Positions 9,491 through 18,139 of a stretch of 64,000 nt of DNA are shown here, in pieces; position 1 is the first letter of the stretch, and every line of letters starts with the position of its first letter. A program made the translations under genes and the position numbers. Below the pieces are notes generated by a model. It did not search any database and was not told where the DNA came from. It was given only the letters and a program-made list of their open reading frames with translations. Source of the stretch: Rhodopirellula sp. (GTDB lineage: Bacteria > Planctomycetota > Planctomycetia > Pirellulales > Pirellulaceae); contig NZHC01000076.1 of the NCBI GenBank assembly GCA_002689655.1, positions 1 to 64,000 of the forward strand. Reading direction: 5' to 3'.

Positions 9491-10873
9491 ATGCATGTTC
9501 AAATGAAAGAGCAAAACAAGCCGAAGCCAGCCACCCCTATCTTCCTCAGCGGATGCTTCCTGCGCCGTTCGATGATTTTAAAGGTTCTGCTTGTACTGGT
9601 GTCGGCAACGGCAAGTGCAGCTGAAAAGCCGAACATCCTGATCATTTTCACTGATGATCAGGGCTATGGAGATATGGGCTGCTATGGAAGCACACTCAAC
9701 AAAACACCACGACTTGATCAACTTGCCGTTGAAGGCACGCGGTTCACCTCATTCTATTCACAGACTGTTTGTGGTCCTTCCCGCTCAGCGTTGCTCACTG
9801 GCCGACATCCCATCCGCAGTAAAGGTTGGGGCATGCCAGCCAGCGAAATCACCTTCGCTGAAAAATTGCGGGATGTGGGTTACCAAACCGCTTGCATTGG
9901 AAAGTGGGATGTTTCCAATCGCAAGCCGATCATCGAACGCATGCCTAACGCGCAAGGTTTTGAATATTACTTTGGCACACTTGGGGCGAACGATGGCGGC
10001 GGGGTGACATTTCACGAGAACGATGAGAAGGTGGGATCGACTCGGGACATGGGTAGCCTGACCACGCTCTATACGGACAAGGCAATCGACTACCTCGAAA
10101 ATCGCCGCGATTCCGGGAAACCATTTGTGTTGTATGTGGCACACACCATGATGCACACCATCATAGATGCTTCAGAGCGATTTCGCGGGAAATCAAAGGG
10201 AAACCTGTATGGTGATGTTGTGGAAGAATTTGATTACGAAACAGGCCGCCTACTTGATACCGTTGATGAACTTGGCTTACGTGAGAACACGCTGGTAATC
10301 TACACAAGCGATAACGGCCCATGGAATCAGGACAAGTACACAAAGAAAAAGAAGGGGCATCCCGAGGGATCGATTTTCTGGGGTGACGCAGGGCCACTGA
10401 GAAATGGAAAAGGTTCGCCCTATGAAGGTGGTTATCGCTTGCCGTGCATCGTTCGCTGGCCGGGCAAGATTCCTGCGGGAAGAACTTCGGATGCCATCTT
10501 TGCGACAATTGACTTCATGCCAACCTTTGCGGCTCTGGCTGGTTTCACAACACCTGCAGACCGTTACATCGATGGTATCAATCAAACACCACTCCTTTTG
10601 GGCAAACAGGAATTCGGGCGCGATCGGTTTTATTTCCAAGGTGCGGGAATCCGTCTGGGTAAGTGGAAGTACCTGAAACCCAAGGCGTTCTTCCATGGCT
10701 ATGCCGTGGAGGATGATCGTCAGAAGGTCGATGAACTTTACGACTTGGAAAACGATATTGGAGAAACAACAAACCTCGCTTTGAAACATCCTCAAAAGGT
10801 CACAGAGCTGAAAGAGTTGATGATCTCAGTGGAGGGATCCGATCGACTTCGCCCCGCAGATAGCAGCCGATAG
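9491..10873 (+). CDS. secreted sulfatase (type I, formylglycine-dependent)
   Basis: This is a 460-aa sulfatase. The first ATG (9491) has an AGGGA sequence 8 bases upstream. It gives a long N-region before the hydrophobic signal core at about 29-43 ('ILKVLLVLVSATASA'), so a start at 9506 or 9572 is also possible. Catalytic features are 'IIFTDDQGYGDMG' (Asp55-Asp56), 'VCGPSRSALLTGR' (Cys94, canonical CxPSR), 'CIGKWDV', 'VIYTSDNGPWNQ', 'SPYEGGYRLPCIVRWPG' and the closing 'ELYDLENDIGETTNLA'. Asp replaces the usual His in the G-K-W-H motif ('GKWDV'); in well-studied sulfatases that His contacts the sulfate, so specificity may differ. It is the third sulfatase of the locus and follows the unknown secreted protein by 24 bases. 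Confidence 0.93.
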   Translation: MHVQMKEQNKPKPATPIFLSGCFLRRSMILKVLLVLVSATASAAEKPNILIIFTDDQGYGDMGCYGSTLNKTPRLDQLAVEGTRFTSFYSQTVCGPSRSALLTGRHPIRSKGWGMPASEITFAEKLRDVGYQTACIGKWDVSNRKPIIERMPNAQGFEYYFGTLGANDGGGVTFHENDEKVGSTRDMGSLTTLYTDKAIDYLENRRDSGKPFVLYVAHTMMHTIIDASERFRGKSKGNLYGDVVEEFDYETGRLLDTVDELGLRENTLVIYTSDNGPWNQDKYTKKKKGHPEGSIFWGDAGPLRNGKGSPYEGGYRLPCIVRWPGKIPAGRTSDAIFATIDFMPTFAALAGFTTPADRYIDGINQTPLLLGKQEFGRDRFYFQGAGIRLGKWKYLKPKAFFHGYAVEDDRQKVDELYDLENDIGETTNLALKHPQKVTELKELMISVEGSDRLRPADSSR

Positions 10874-10932
10874 CAAAAGATCGTTCATCAAGCAGTGGGC
10901 AAAATGGTATTCAATCCGGAAATACAATCTCC

Positions 10933-12513
10933 ATGACAAAACACACCAAGAAAACAACTCAGCGTCGCTACGGCATCGAGCGTCGAAATTTCATCCAGTA
11001 CATGGCAGCGATATCGGCCATTCCCTCTTTTGCAGCCATGGCCGATGAAATCCCTGGCAAGAGTCACGAATTCCGTGATAACCCGTTCACTCTGGGCGTG
11101 GCTTCAGGAGACCCGGAACCGGACGGTGTTGTCATCTGGACACGTCTTGCGCCATCACCGCTGACTGGAGACGATCTACCCAACGCGCCCATTGCAACCA
11201 TGTGGGAAGTTGCCACCGATGAGTCTTTTACCAACATCGTCCGTCGTGGACACAAAAGTGCCATGCCACAACTCGGCCATTCAGTGCACGTTGAGGTGAC
11301 GGGACTAAAACCGTACCGTTGGTACTTCTATCGATTCCACGTGGGCAAGCAAACGAGCCCCACAGGGCGCACTCGGACCGCCCCCGCACTTCAAGCGATG
11401 CCAGATCGTGTCCGTTTTGCATTCACAAGTTGCCAACACTACGAGAGTGGTTACTTCAACGGTTACCCCCACATGCAGCAAGAGGATCTCGACCTCGTCA
11501 TTCACCTGGGAGATTACATATACGAGTACGGTGGTCAAAGCAATCGACCCCGGAAACACATCGGCAATGAGATCAAAACACTACAGGATTATCGCACTCG
11601 GTACTCTCAATACCGGCTCGATCCCATGCTACAGGAAACGCACCGACTGTTTCCATGGATCGTCACCTGGGACGATCACGAGTTTGACAACAATTATGCC
11701 AATCTTGTTTCAGAAGAGCAGGGGATCTCACCCGAATCTTTTTTGATGCGACGCAAGAATGCTTATCAAGCTTATTACGAATTCATGCCACTGCGGCGGC
11801 GATCATTTCCACAGGGCCCTGACATGACTCTGTATCGTGGTTGCCAATATGGAAAACTAGCGAATTTCCAGGTGCTCGATACCAGACAGTATCGAACGGA
11901 CCAACCGAATGGTGATCACCAAAAACCGATGACAGGAAAAGTCTTCGACACCAATGCAACCATGCTTGGCAAGAAGCAGGAAAACTGGCTGATGTCCAAC
12001 CTTGCTCAATCAGAAGCGACGTGGAATGTGCTGGCCCAACAGGTCATGATGGCACCGCTGAATCGTGGTGAAGGAGAAGATCGACGGTACAGCATGGACC
12101 AATGGCCGGGCTACGAAATCAGTCGTCGCCGACTATTAAGATTTTTCCATGACAAGAAAATCTCCAATCCCGTTGTTCTGACAGGTGACATTCACGTGAA
12201 TTGGGTCAATGACCTGCAACTGGACTTTGAAAAGGCTGATTCTCCAATCGTAGGGACCGAACTTGTTGGTACATCGATGACTTCCGGTGGGAACGGGGGC
12301 AAGCCAATTCGTGAATACGAACGAGCAGCATCACAGAATGACTTTGTGAAGTGGCACAATACAAATCGTGGCTATGTATCCTGCGAAGTCACACCCACAG
12401 CATGGACCACCCATTTCCGAGCAACGCCTCAAGTGGAAACACGTGACTCTTCAATCACAACCGCTGGTTCCTTTGTGATTGAAACGGGAGAACCAGGTGC
12501 AAAGCCTGCCTGA
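10933..12513 (+). CDS. PhoD-like alkaline phosphatase, Tat-exported
   Basis: This is a 526-aa metallophosphatase that hydrolyses phosphate mono- or diesters outside the cytoplasm. The N-terminus has a twin-arginine signal ('ERRNFIQYMAAIS'), as PhoD enzymes do. The PhoD N-domain ('FTLGVASGDPEPDGVVIWTRL') is followed by the catalytic domain with 'FTSCQHYESGYF', 'VIHLGDYIYEYG', 'VTWDDHEFDNNYA' and 'VVLTGDIHVNWV', which together supply the metal-binding Asp, Asn and His residues. It follows the last sulfatase by 59 bases on the same strand and may be cotranscribed, suggesting that the polymer attacked by this locus carries phosphate as well as sulfate, or that phosphate scavenging is coupled to its use. 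The downstream neighbour is convergent 36 bases away. Confidence 0.92.
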   Translation: MTKHTKKTTQRRYGIERRNFIQYMAAISAIPSFAAMADEIPGKSHEFRDNPFTLGVASGDPEPDGVVIWTRLAPSPLTGDDLPNAPIATMWEVATDESFTNIVRRGHKSAMPQLGHSVHVEVTGLKPYRWYFYRFHVGKQTSPTGRTRTAPALQAMPDRVRFAFTSCQHYESGYFNGYPHMQQEDLDLVIHLGDYIYEYGGQSNRPRKHIGNEIKTLQDYRTRYSQYRLDPMLQETHRLFPWIVTWDDHEFDNNYANLVSEEQGISPESFLMRRKNAYQAYYEFMPLRRRSFPQGPDMTLYRGCQYGKLANFQVLDTRQYRTDQPNGDHQKPMTGKVFDTNATMLGKKQENWLMSNLAQSEATWNVLAQQVMMAPLNRGEGEDRRYSMDQWPGYEISRRRLLRFFHDKKISNPVVLTGDIHVNWVNDLQLDFEKADSPIVGTELVGTSMTSGGNGGKPIREYERAASQNDFVKWHNTNRGYVSCEVTPTAWTTHFRATPQVETRDSSITTAGSFVIETGEPGAKPA

Positions 12514-12549
12514 GCGGAGTCGAGATCGTGAGGCAGATCAGCGTCTCGT

Positions 12550-12996
12550 TCAGTCCATACGAACGCCAATCTGCAGCAAAATATTTGCATACCGCTGTTG
12601 ATCGGCAGTCTGAATGGTCAGCACGTGATCGGGCGTACTGACAGCCTCGTAGAACTTCCACTTATCAATGGGCTCCAATTCCAGATCGATACCTGCATCC
12701 GTGATCGTTTTGCGATAGTCATCCCAAACTGGAGGATCCCCATCGAGTGCGTACGGACCGCTTGTTTCAGTCTCCATGGTTTGGATCGTTTCCACGGGAA
12801 CGGCTGACAGAACCGCTTCCAGAACCTGATTGCAAGTCGGAACACCCGGCATCAAATTAAGGCTGATCAATTCAGCACGTGGCCCCCGTTTACTGGCTGC
12901 GGGATAATTTCCGTCAGCGATCAGGACGGTACTGTGATGTCCGGAGGCGGCCAAAATGGCGTTGATTTGTGGATGAATCAGCTTGTGACGTAGCAT
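12550..12996 (-). CDS. RbsD/FucU family sugar mutarotase
   Basis: This is a cytoplasmic protein of 148 aa from the ATG at 12996; a GTG at 13005 would add three residues but sits on top of the GAAGAG sequence that could serve the ATG. Family motifs are 'INAILAASGHHSTVLIADGNYPA' at the N-terminus and a C-terminal 'IQTADQQRYANILLQIGV', close to FucU ('ALARLGHGDEI..ADANFP' type). Members interconvert pyranose/furanose or alpha/beta anomers of ribose or fucose. Fucose is common in sulfated algal polysaccharides, so a fucose mutarotase would suit the adjacent sulfatase locus; that link is inference. It is convergent with the PhoD gene and divergent from the site-2 protease gene. Confidence 0.85.
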   Translation of the reverse strand: MLRHKLIHPQINAILAASGHHSTVLIADGNYPAASKRGPRAELISLNLMPGVPTCNQVLEAVLSAVPVETIQTMETETSGPYALDGDPPVWDDYRKTITDAGIDLELEPIDKWKFYEAVSTPDHVLTIQTADQQRYANILLQIGVRMD

Positions 12997-13064
12997 TTCA
13001 GGCACACTCTTCGTGAAAGTAGGTAAGGACGGTGAACGGCCGCATCTCGTCTCATCGGATGTTT

Positions 13065-13082
13065 TCGCTACGATAGTAGCGA
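13065..13082. promoter_or_regulatory. perfect dyad in divergent promoter region
   Basis: TCGCTAC and GTAGCGA flank a GATA loop: a perfect 7-bp inverted repeat, between the RbsD-like gene (minus) and the site-2 protease gene (plus), 68 bases before the latter's start. It could be an operator or an RNA hairpin. Function not established. Confidence 0.35.
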
Positions 13083-13149
13083 CTAGCGTCCCTTCGCGGT
13101 TACGATTCGGAGAGCCGCATTGTGACGGAGACGCGTTTTATCGGAAAGT

Positions 13150-14436
13150 GTGTTGAATCGAAGACTAAAACTTGGCACGTTCCTCGGGATCGGACTCTAC
13201 ATCCACTGGTCCTTTGGGCTCATGATCGCCTACATCGCTCTGAGTGCATCTGGTGATGGAATCGTGGGCATCCTGTATTCCGTTGCACAATTACTGGGTG
13301 TTTATTTTTGCGTCACATTGCATGAATATGGGCACGTCTTGGCAGCCAGACGGTTCGGCATCGGAGCGGTCGACATCACATTGCTGCCAATCGGTGGTGT
13401 TGCCCGACTAAAATCCATGCCCCGAATCCCATGGCAAGAGCTCGTCGTCGCGGTCGCGGGCCCTGCGGTGAACGTGGTGATCGTAACTCTGCTGCTGTGT
13501 GGATTCCTTGCGTTTTCCAATGAAGCACTTCTGTACGCTTTCAAAGGTGCCTTAACCTCAGCAATCTCGGGACAGGGTATGGACGAACAGACGCTCCGGA
13601 CCATGGAGACTGTCCTGATGCGTCCCTCCTTGACGGGTTACGCAATGATGTTGGTGGGCGTCAATTCAATGCTAGTCCTGTTCAACATGCTGCCAGCATT
13701 TCCGATGGATGGTGGGCGTGTTTTTCGTAGCCTCTTGGCAATGTTCCTGAGTTACCGCCGAGCGACTTGGATTGCTTCACGGGCGGGACTTCTATGTGCA
13801 GCGGGGATGGCCTTTTTCGCATTGAATTCCACTCCAATCCTTTGGATTCCTGTCTTGATTGCAGTCTTCATTGGATACGCCGGCCTTGCGGAAGCAAAGC
13901 AGGTCGACACCATGGAGTCGGTTCGCGGTTTGACCGTTCGACAGGCCATGATCCCAACCAATGTCAGCATCCCCATGGACACACCGCTGGCACAAATTTT
14001 TCGTGTTTGGCAATCCCATCCAATGCATGCGCTACCCGTCGTTAATGATCATGGACTAGTCGTCGGGATGCTTCACCTTCGAGATGTCAAACTCGCAATC
14101 ACAACTAAGCAGGATGTGCTTACAACCGCCAGCGAATTGGTTGATCGCAAACACTACCTTGGCCCGGCAAGGATCGATGAACCACTTGAAAACGCGATCC
14201 AGCGTGGCAGTCGACAAGTACGGCAGATTCCGGTGGTCGATCCTGGTGGATTTCTGATGGGAATACTTGACTTGGATTCGATGCTAATGCGCGCCGAATT
14301 GGCAACCGATGATCTACTCCGTCGCGATAGCGAAGCTTCGATCGAGCCAGAGGACCTGATCAACGGCAAGATGCTAACCCCTCCGAACTTGCCGGAACGT
14401 CCAAATGATTTCAGTCACTTTGATCAAACGAACTGA
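13150..14436 (+). CDS. site-2 protease (M50B-type) with C-terminal CBS domain pair
   Basis: This is an intramembrane zinc metalloprotease of 428 aa. It starts at GTG (13150; TTG at 13153 is the alternative) and has about six membrane segments. The zinc site is HEYGH (His58, Glu59, His62) inside a membrane helix, and the second metal motif is 'NMLPAFPMDGGR' with Asp187. After the membrane domain (to about 255) two CBS domains follow ('LTVRQAMIPTNVSIPMDTPL', 'HALPVVNDHGLVVGMLHLRD', 'QIPVVDPGGFLMGILDLDS'). This S2P-CBS arrangement is known in bacteria and archaea; the CBS pair is expected to bind adenosyl ligands and gate cleavage of a membrane-bound regulator. No anti-sigma factor substrate lies nearby. 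Confidence 0.93.
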   Translation: MLNRRLKLGTFLGIGLYIHWSFGLMIAYIALSASGDGIVGILYSVAQLLGVYFCVTLHEYGHVLAARRFGIGAVDITLLPIGGVARLKSMPRIPWQELVVAVAGPAVNVVIVTLLLCGFLAFSNEALLYAFKGALTSAISGQGMDEQTLRTMETVLMRPSLTGYAMMLVGVNSMLVLFNMLPAFPMDGGRVFRSLLAMFLSYRRATWIASRAGLLCAAGMAFFALNSTPILWIPVLIAVFIGYAGLAEAKQVDTMESVRGLTVRQAMIPTNVSIPMDTPLAQIFRVWQSHPMHALPVVNDHGLVVGMLHLRDVKLAITTKQDVLTTASELVDRKHYLGPARIDEPLENAIQRGSRQVRQIPVVDPGGFLMGILDLDSMLMRAELATDDLLRRDSEASIEPEDLINGKMLTPPNLPERPNDFSHFDQTN

Positions 14437-14517
14437 TATCAATAAGCTTCTTTGCTAGTCTGATGCACCGCTAGCGGCAAGCGAAGGCACTTTCTATTAA
14501 CGAAAGTGAAATCCGAT

Positions 14518-15426
14518 CTAGAGCGTTCCTTCTTTGGCTTGTCCACAATCCGCGTCGCTGACAGACCTTTCAATCTGGATCGTCGTGTGATCGATATTGA
14601 ATTGTGAGTGCAATATCTCGCTCGCCTCTTTCAGCATCTGGTCATCATTCTCCAGATTCGGCCGTACTAGATGCGCTGTCATGGCAACTTCAGTTGTGCT
14701 CACCGCCCACACATGCAGATCATGCACTTCAGTGACATTGGGTAATTCCGCCAACGCATTATGCACTTCTTTGAAATCGATATCGGGTGGCACAGCCTGC
14801 AGGGCCAGATGAACTGAATCTTTGAGCATGCCCCAAGTGCCGAGAAAAATAACAGCAGCAATCACAAGACTCGAAACAGGATCAACCCAACGCCATTGTG
14901 TCCACATGATCACAAAACCCGCGCACACCACGCCAAGTGACAGCAGAGCATCGGCAGCCATATGTAGATAAGCTCCACGAAGATTCAGATCTGTCTTGCT
15001 TCCGCGGACGAACAGTAACGCCGTGCCAGTGTTGATAATCACACCGACCGTGGCCACCGCAATCACCATACCAGCAGGAACCTGAGTCGGCTCTGAAAAT
15101 CGCCCGAGTGCTTCCCACGCGATTCCACCCACCGCGACAAGTAAAAGCAATCCATTGAATACAGCCCCCAAGATTGTCGAACCACGCCACCCATAAGTCC
15201 GCTGCGGACTGGGTGGCAATTTTGCGAGTGCATAACCACCCCAAGCAACCAACAATCCAAGAACATCACTCAAATTGTGACCTGCATCGGCCAGCAAGGC
15301 GAGTGATCCGGTATACCATCCAAAGAACGCCTCCACACCAACAAAACCAAGATTCAAAATGACGCCGGTGGCAAATGCCCATCCATAAGACTGACCTGGT
15401 GGGTGATGATGAGAACATTGATGCAT
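14518..15426 (-). CDS. cation diffusion facilitator (CDF) heavy-metal transporter
   Basis: This is an inner-membrane Zn2+/Cd2+/Co2+ proton antiporter of 302 aa. The ATG at 15426 was chosen over the GTG at 15456 because an AGGCAGG ribosome site precedes it. A His-rich N-terminal tail ('HQCSHHHPPG') is typical of CzcD/ZitB-like CDF proteins. Six membrane segments are present. The transport-site pairs are 'LLADAGHNLSDVLGL' in TM2 (HxxxD) and 'HMAADALLSLGVV' in TM5. The C-terminal cytoplasmic ferredoxin-like domain begins near 'VPPDIDFKEVHNALAELPNV' and includes 'HDLHVWAVSTTEVAMTAHLV', a classic CDF motif. The upstream gene is convergent; the 80-base gap holds a CACTTTC/GAAAGTG hairpin (14488-14508) without a T-run. 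Confidence 0.95.
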   Translation of the reverse strand: MHQCSHHHPPGQSYGWAFATGVILNLGFVGVEAFFGWYTGSLALLADAGHNLSDVLGLLVAWGGYALAKLPPSPQRTYGWRGSTILGAVFNGLLLLVAVGGIAWEALGRFSEPTQVPAGMVIAVATVGVIINTGTALLFVRGSKTDLNLRGAYLHMAADALLSLGVVCAGFVIMWTQWRWVDPVSSLVIAAVIFLGTWGMLKDSVHLALQAVPPDIDFKEVHNALAELPNVTEVHDLHVWAVSTTEVAMTAHLVRPNLENDDQMLKEASEILHSQFNIDHTTIQIERSVSDADCGQAKEGTL

Positions 15427-15556
15427 GATCGCCTGCCTGGGAAATAGCTGAATCACGAGATGAGTGATTGTTCAATCACGTATATAACAGAAATTTGTGG
15501 CATCGCGCCTAGCACGATGTGATTCCATCAGCCGCACTTCCGAAATGCCAACACTT

Positions 15557-16594
15557 TTAAATCGGCTCGAATGCTTGTTCATAGAATCCGAACACGACGG
15601 ACATGATTCGGAACATCGCGTAAAGCAAAAGAAATGCTACCGAAACGAGAATCACCCCGGCGATGGTTCGGGAGATCACCTTCATTGCTTTTTGCGCTCG
15701 CTCATCATACTCAGCCGCAAGAAAAGCAATGGACTCGGAATCTGTTCCTGAATGTTCTGCGATCTCGATCTTGCCGATAAAATCGTCAGGAAAAATCCTG
15801 GTCTTATCCAAGGCGTTAGAGAGAGTCGCGCCCTCCAAAATTGACTGTTCCGTATCGTCCCGAGCGGCACGATAGTAATCGCTATCAGTTGCATCGAGTG
15901 CTAATGCGATTGATGCTGTTGGCTCAAGCCCTGCTCCTAACGCAATTGACAATGCTCGACAAAATCGAGCGATTGTGATCGTCTGAATCGACGGGCCAAG
16001 CTTGGGAATCATGTAAATCAATGGCACCATGTTCTGCACACCAGCCACATTTCGGAAGAAACAATAAATTGCACCTCCAAAGATTCCAAAGAAGAGCAAT
16101 AAATATCCCCAAAAGATCAAAACACCTGTTCCCCCACGCAAGCCCCAACCGAGCAGATCAGTCATTTGACCGCCACTAGGTGGTGTGAGAATCCCCATCA
16201 GATAGATCAATAAGGAGATAATGCCAATGCCAGCCGTAAGCATGAAGGCAGGATAGGCGATAGATGCCAAGAATCCACGACGCAATTGTTGCTGTCGTTG
16301 GTAATGCTCACTGAGTAAAGAAAGTAGGTATTCCAGCTTGCCAGTTAATTCCCCAACCCTCACCATCGTCGTCATCAATGCGGGGAAAAATTTGTCTTCA
16401 CCCATGAGCACATGCAACTGCTCACCCTGTTTCACTCCAACAATGAGTTGCTTGACTGAAGCCTTCTGTCGCGCGGAGCCAATCCTGCTTTCGCTTGCCA
16501 ACAAAACAAGAATGTCTGCACCTGCATGCAACCCTGTACCGAATCGATAGCAGAAGGCAGCAGCTGCGGAGAAGGACATTCGATTAGAAAACAC
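15557..16594 (-). CDS. type II secretion system F family (GspF/PilC-like) membrane protein
   Basis: This 345-aa protein has two cytoplasmic GspF helical-bundle domains and three membrane segments. The start is GTG (16594) preceded by GAGG at about 10 bases; an ATG at 16579 is the alternative without a ribosome site. The first domain has 'FCYRFGTGLHAGADILVLLASES', 'FFPALMTTMVRVGELTGKLEYLL' and the second 'ARFCRALSIALGAGLEPTASIALALDATDSDYYR' and 'FIGKIEIAEHSGTDSESIAFLA', the duplicated signature of the platform protein of type II secretion and type IV pilus assembly. No GspE ATPase or pseudopilin gene is adjacent, so it either serves machinery encoded elsewhere or belongs to a reduced secretion system. 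It may be cotranscribed with the small gene upstream (gap about 90 bases). Confidence 0.9.
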   Translation of the reverse strand: MFSNRMSFSAAAAFCYRFGTGLHAGADILVLLASESRIGSARQKASVKQLIVGVKQGEQLHVLMGEDKFFPALMTTMVRVGELTGKLEYLLSLLSEHYQRQQQLRRGFLASIAYPAFMLTAGIGIISLLIYLMGILTPPSGGQMTDLLGWGLRGGTGVLIFWGYLLLFFGIFGGAIYCFFRNVAGVQNMVPLIYMIPKLGPSIQTITIARFCRALSIALGAGLEPTASIALALDATDSDYYRAARDDTEQSILEGATLSNALDKTRIFPDDFIGKIEIAEHSGTDSESIAFLAAEYDERAQKAMKVISRTIAGVILVSVAFLLLYAMFRIMSVVFGFYEQAFEPI

Positions 16595-16625
16595 GCGAAG
16601 GACGCCTCAAGAGATCAGGGTAAAT

Positions 16626-16684
16626 GAAACAGGTGCCCCATTGTGGCCATAATCACTGATGCATTGGTAGAGGCTACCTGTTTC
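16626..16684. repeat. 9-bp inverted repeat between small unknown gene and gspF-like gene
   Basis: GAAACAGGT (16626-16634) and ACCTGTTTC (16676-16684) are perfect inverted copies 41 bases apart; the second overlaps the stop codon of the small gene. On the minus-strand transcript this could form a large hairpin before the gspF-like start (attenuator or processing site) or be chance. Confidence 0.3.
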
Positions 16685-16991
16685 ACGCCGCTCGTTTCCC
16701 AATATCTTCTGCATCATTGAGTTCGCGGCCTGAGCAACCTTCATAGGCACTCAACGTTTCCTCGACCTGCTGAAGCTGCTCGGATGCCGTTTGCGACAAA
16801 TCGACAAAGAGTGTGAGGACGCCCGAAATGACACACCATGAGGCCTGCTCGTCATCAAGCACCTCCATTCGGACTTTGAAACCCGTTGCCCGGGCATCAT
16901 GAAGGCGTTGCCTCAGCCTTGAAACCACATTATCCGTGGTCAAATTGCCATTTTGTGATCCAACGTCGGCAAATTTTCCCTTTGCAATCAT
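16683..16991 (-). CDS. small protein of unknown function
   Basis: I do not recognise this 102-aa protein. The ATG at 16991 was chosen because the frame can extend to 17054 only through residues with no family look, and because it leaves a normal divergent promoter region before the histidine kinase (17205). It has no signal peptide or membrane segment. The N-terminal half is basic ('NVVSRLRQRLHDARATGFKVRMEVLDDEQASWC'), and the C-terminal half is acidic and helical ('QTASEQLQQVEETLSAYEG', then a basic end). The layout suggests a small cytoplasmic alpha/beta protein that may dimerise. It precedes the gspF-like gene on the same strand, so a role linked to that membrane protein is possible but unproven. 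Confidence 0.55.
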   Translation of the reverse strand: MIAKGKFADVGSQNGNLTTDNVVSRLRQRLHDARATGFKVRMEVLDDEQASWCVISGVLTLFVDLSQTASEQLQQVEETLSAYEGCSGRELNDAEDIGKRAA

Positions 16992-17204
16992 CGGGTACCC
17001 TGTGATTTGACGGGCCAGGCAGCGCAGCCACTGCAAACAAAACAAATTACCCACCCACCGAGGTCAGACGCTGCCGTGGCAAACTGTGCGGGATCGATTT
17101 TTCCATCTGTAGCAAATGAACCAGCTTCGACGATAGATCAGGTCAGGGACACGGCGAGTACGTGCCATTGTCAAACTTCTTTTTTCCGGGCCGGCCAAGT
17201 AAAC

Positions 17205-18035
17205 ATGCAGTCGCAGCATTCCAGCAATACAAGTCACTTGCCATCCAGCCTCGTCACCCCCCAAGCGACGGCCGCTGAAGTCGTCGACCCACAGCATCAG
17301 ATCCAGTATCTGAAGAACGAACTGAAGAAGGCTCAGGCGCTCGCGGCGCTCGGTGAATTGACTAGCACTGCGACGCACGAATTCAATAATGTGCTGATGA
17401 CCATCATCAACTACGCACGACTTGGTATCCGAAATCGAGATGATGCCAGCCGCGATAAAGCTCTCAGCAAAATTCTGGAAGCTTCAGAGCGAGCAGCAAA
17501 AATCACAGCAACGATCCTGGCGCAGGCCAAGAATCGAAGCGAAAGCATGGAACCCACGGATTTAGCATCCATCGTCAGTGATTCGCTGGTATTGCTGGAA
17601 CGGGAAATGCGCAAATACCGTATCGCAATTGAGACTCAACTTGCCCCGGATGTCCCCAAAGTCGTGGCTAGTGGTAATCAGATTCAGCGCGTGCTGCTGA
17701 ATCTCTTGATTAATGGACGACAGTCCATGCCAGAGGGAGGTACTATCTTGATCCGCTTGAATACAAGCAGCGATGGTAAGTTTGTGGAATTGGTCATTCG
17801 CGATTCCGGATCGGGCATCCCGCGCGAGGCCCTGCCACACATCTTTGACGCCTTCTACACCACAAAAGATGGCCCTGATGAGTCTGGTAAGGGTGGCACA
17901 GGCTTAGGGTTAGCAGCGTGCAAAGAGATTATCGATAGTCATCAGGGACGCATCCGCGTGGAGAGCACCTTGGGACGCGGCACGGCCTTCATCATCCGCC
18001 TCCCTTTGAGCAATGATGCCAAAGCTGCAGGCTGA
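17205..18035 (+). CDS. soluble sensor histidine kinase without a recognisable sensor domain
   Basis: This is a cytoplasmic two-component histidine kinase of 276 aa from the ATG at 17205; the frame opens at 17007, but that stretch overlaps the divergent gene and has no family features. A short coiled-coil-like segment at about 30-50 ('IQYLKNELKKAQALAALGEL') leads into the dimerisation domain with phosphoacceptor His58 ('TATHEFNNVLMTI'). The ATPase domain has the N box ('RVLLNLLINGRQSMPEGG'), G1 ('IRDSGSGIP'), F box ('FDAFYTTK') and G2 ('GGTGLGLAACKEI'). There is no membrane segment, PAS or GAF domain, so the signal must arrive through a partner. No response regulator is adjacent; the nearest single-domain regulator is at 46498-46926. 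Confidence 0.93.
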   Translation: MQSQHSSNTSHLPSSLVTPQATAAEVVDPQHQIQYLKNELKKAQALAALGELTSTATHEFNNVLMTIINYARLGIRNRDDASRDKALSKILEASERAAKITATILAQAKNRSESMEPTDLASIVSDSLVLLEREMRKYRIAIETQLAPDVPKVVASGNQIQRVLLNLLINGRQSMPEGGTILIRLNTSSDGKFVELVIRDSGSGIPREALPHIFDAFYTTKDGPDESGKGGTGLGLAACKEIIDSHQGRIRVESTLGRGTAFIIRLPLSNDAKAAG

Positions 18036-18139
18036 ATACCAACACGCATCGACTTCAGCGACTCCGCTAACTCGTAGAGAGACTCGAGAATATTCTTCGG
18101 TGGCTTGCATCTGCTGCTCGGTAACCCCGTCTGCAGCAT

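Noticed and set aside
14468-14508. CCGCTAGCGG palindrome and CACTTTC/GAAAGTG hairpin between convergent genes
   Set aside because: Could act as a terminator, but no T-run follows on either strand, so not called.
17007-17204. N-terminal extension of the histidine kinase frame
   Set aside because: Overlaps the start of the divergent small gene, has no sensor-domain features and is rich in residues unlike the rest of the kinase; the ATG at 17205 is preferred.
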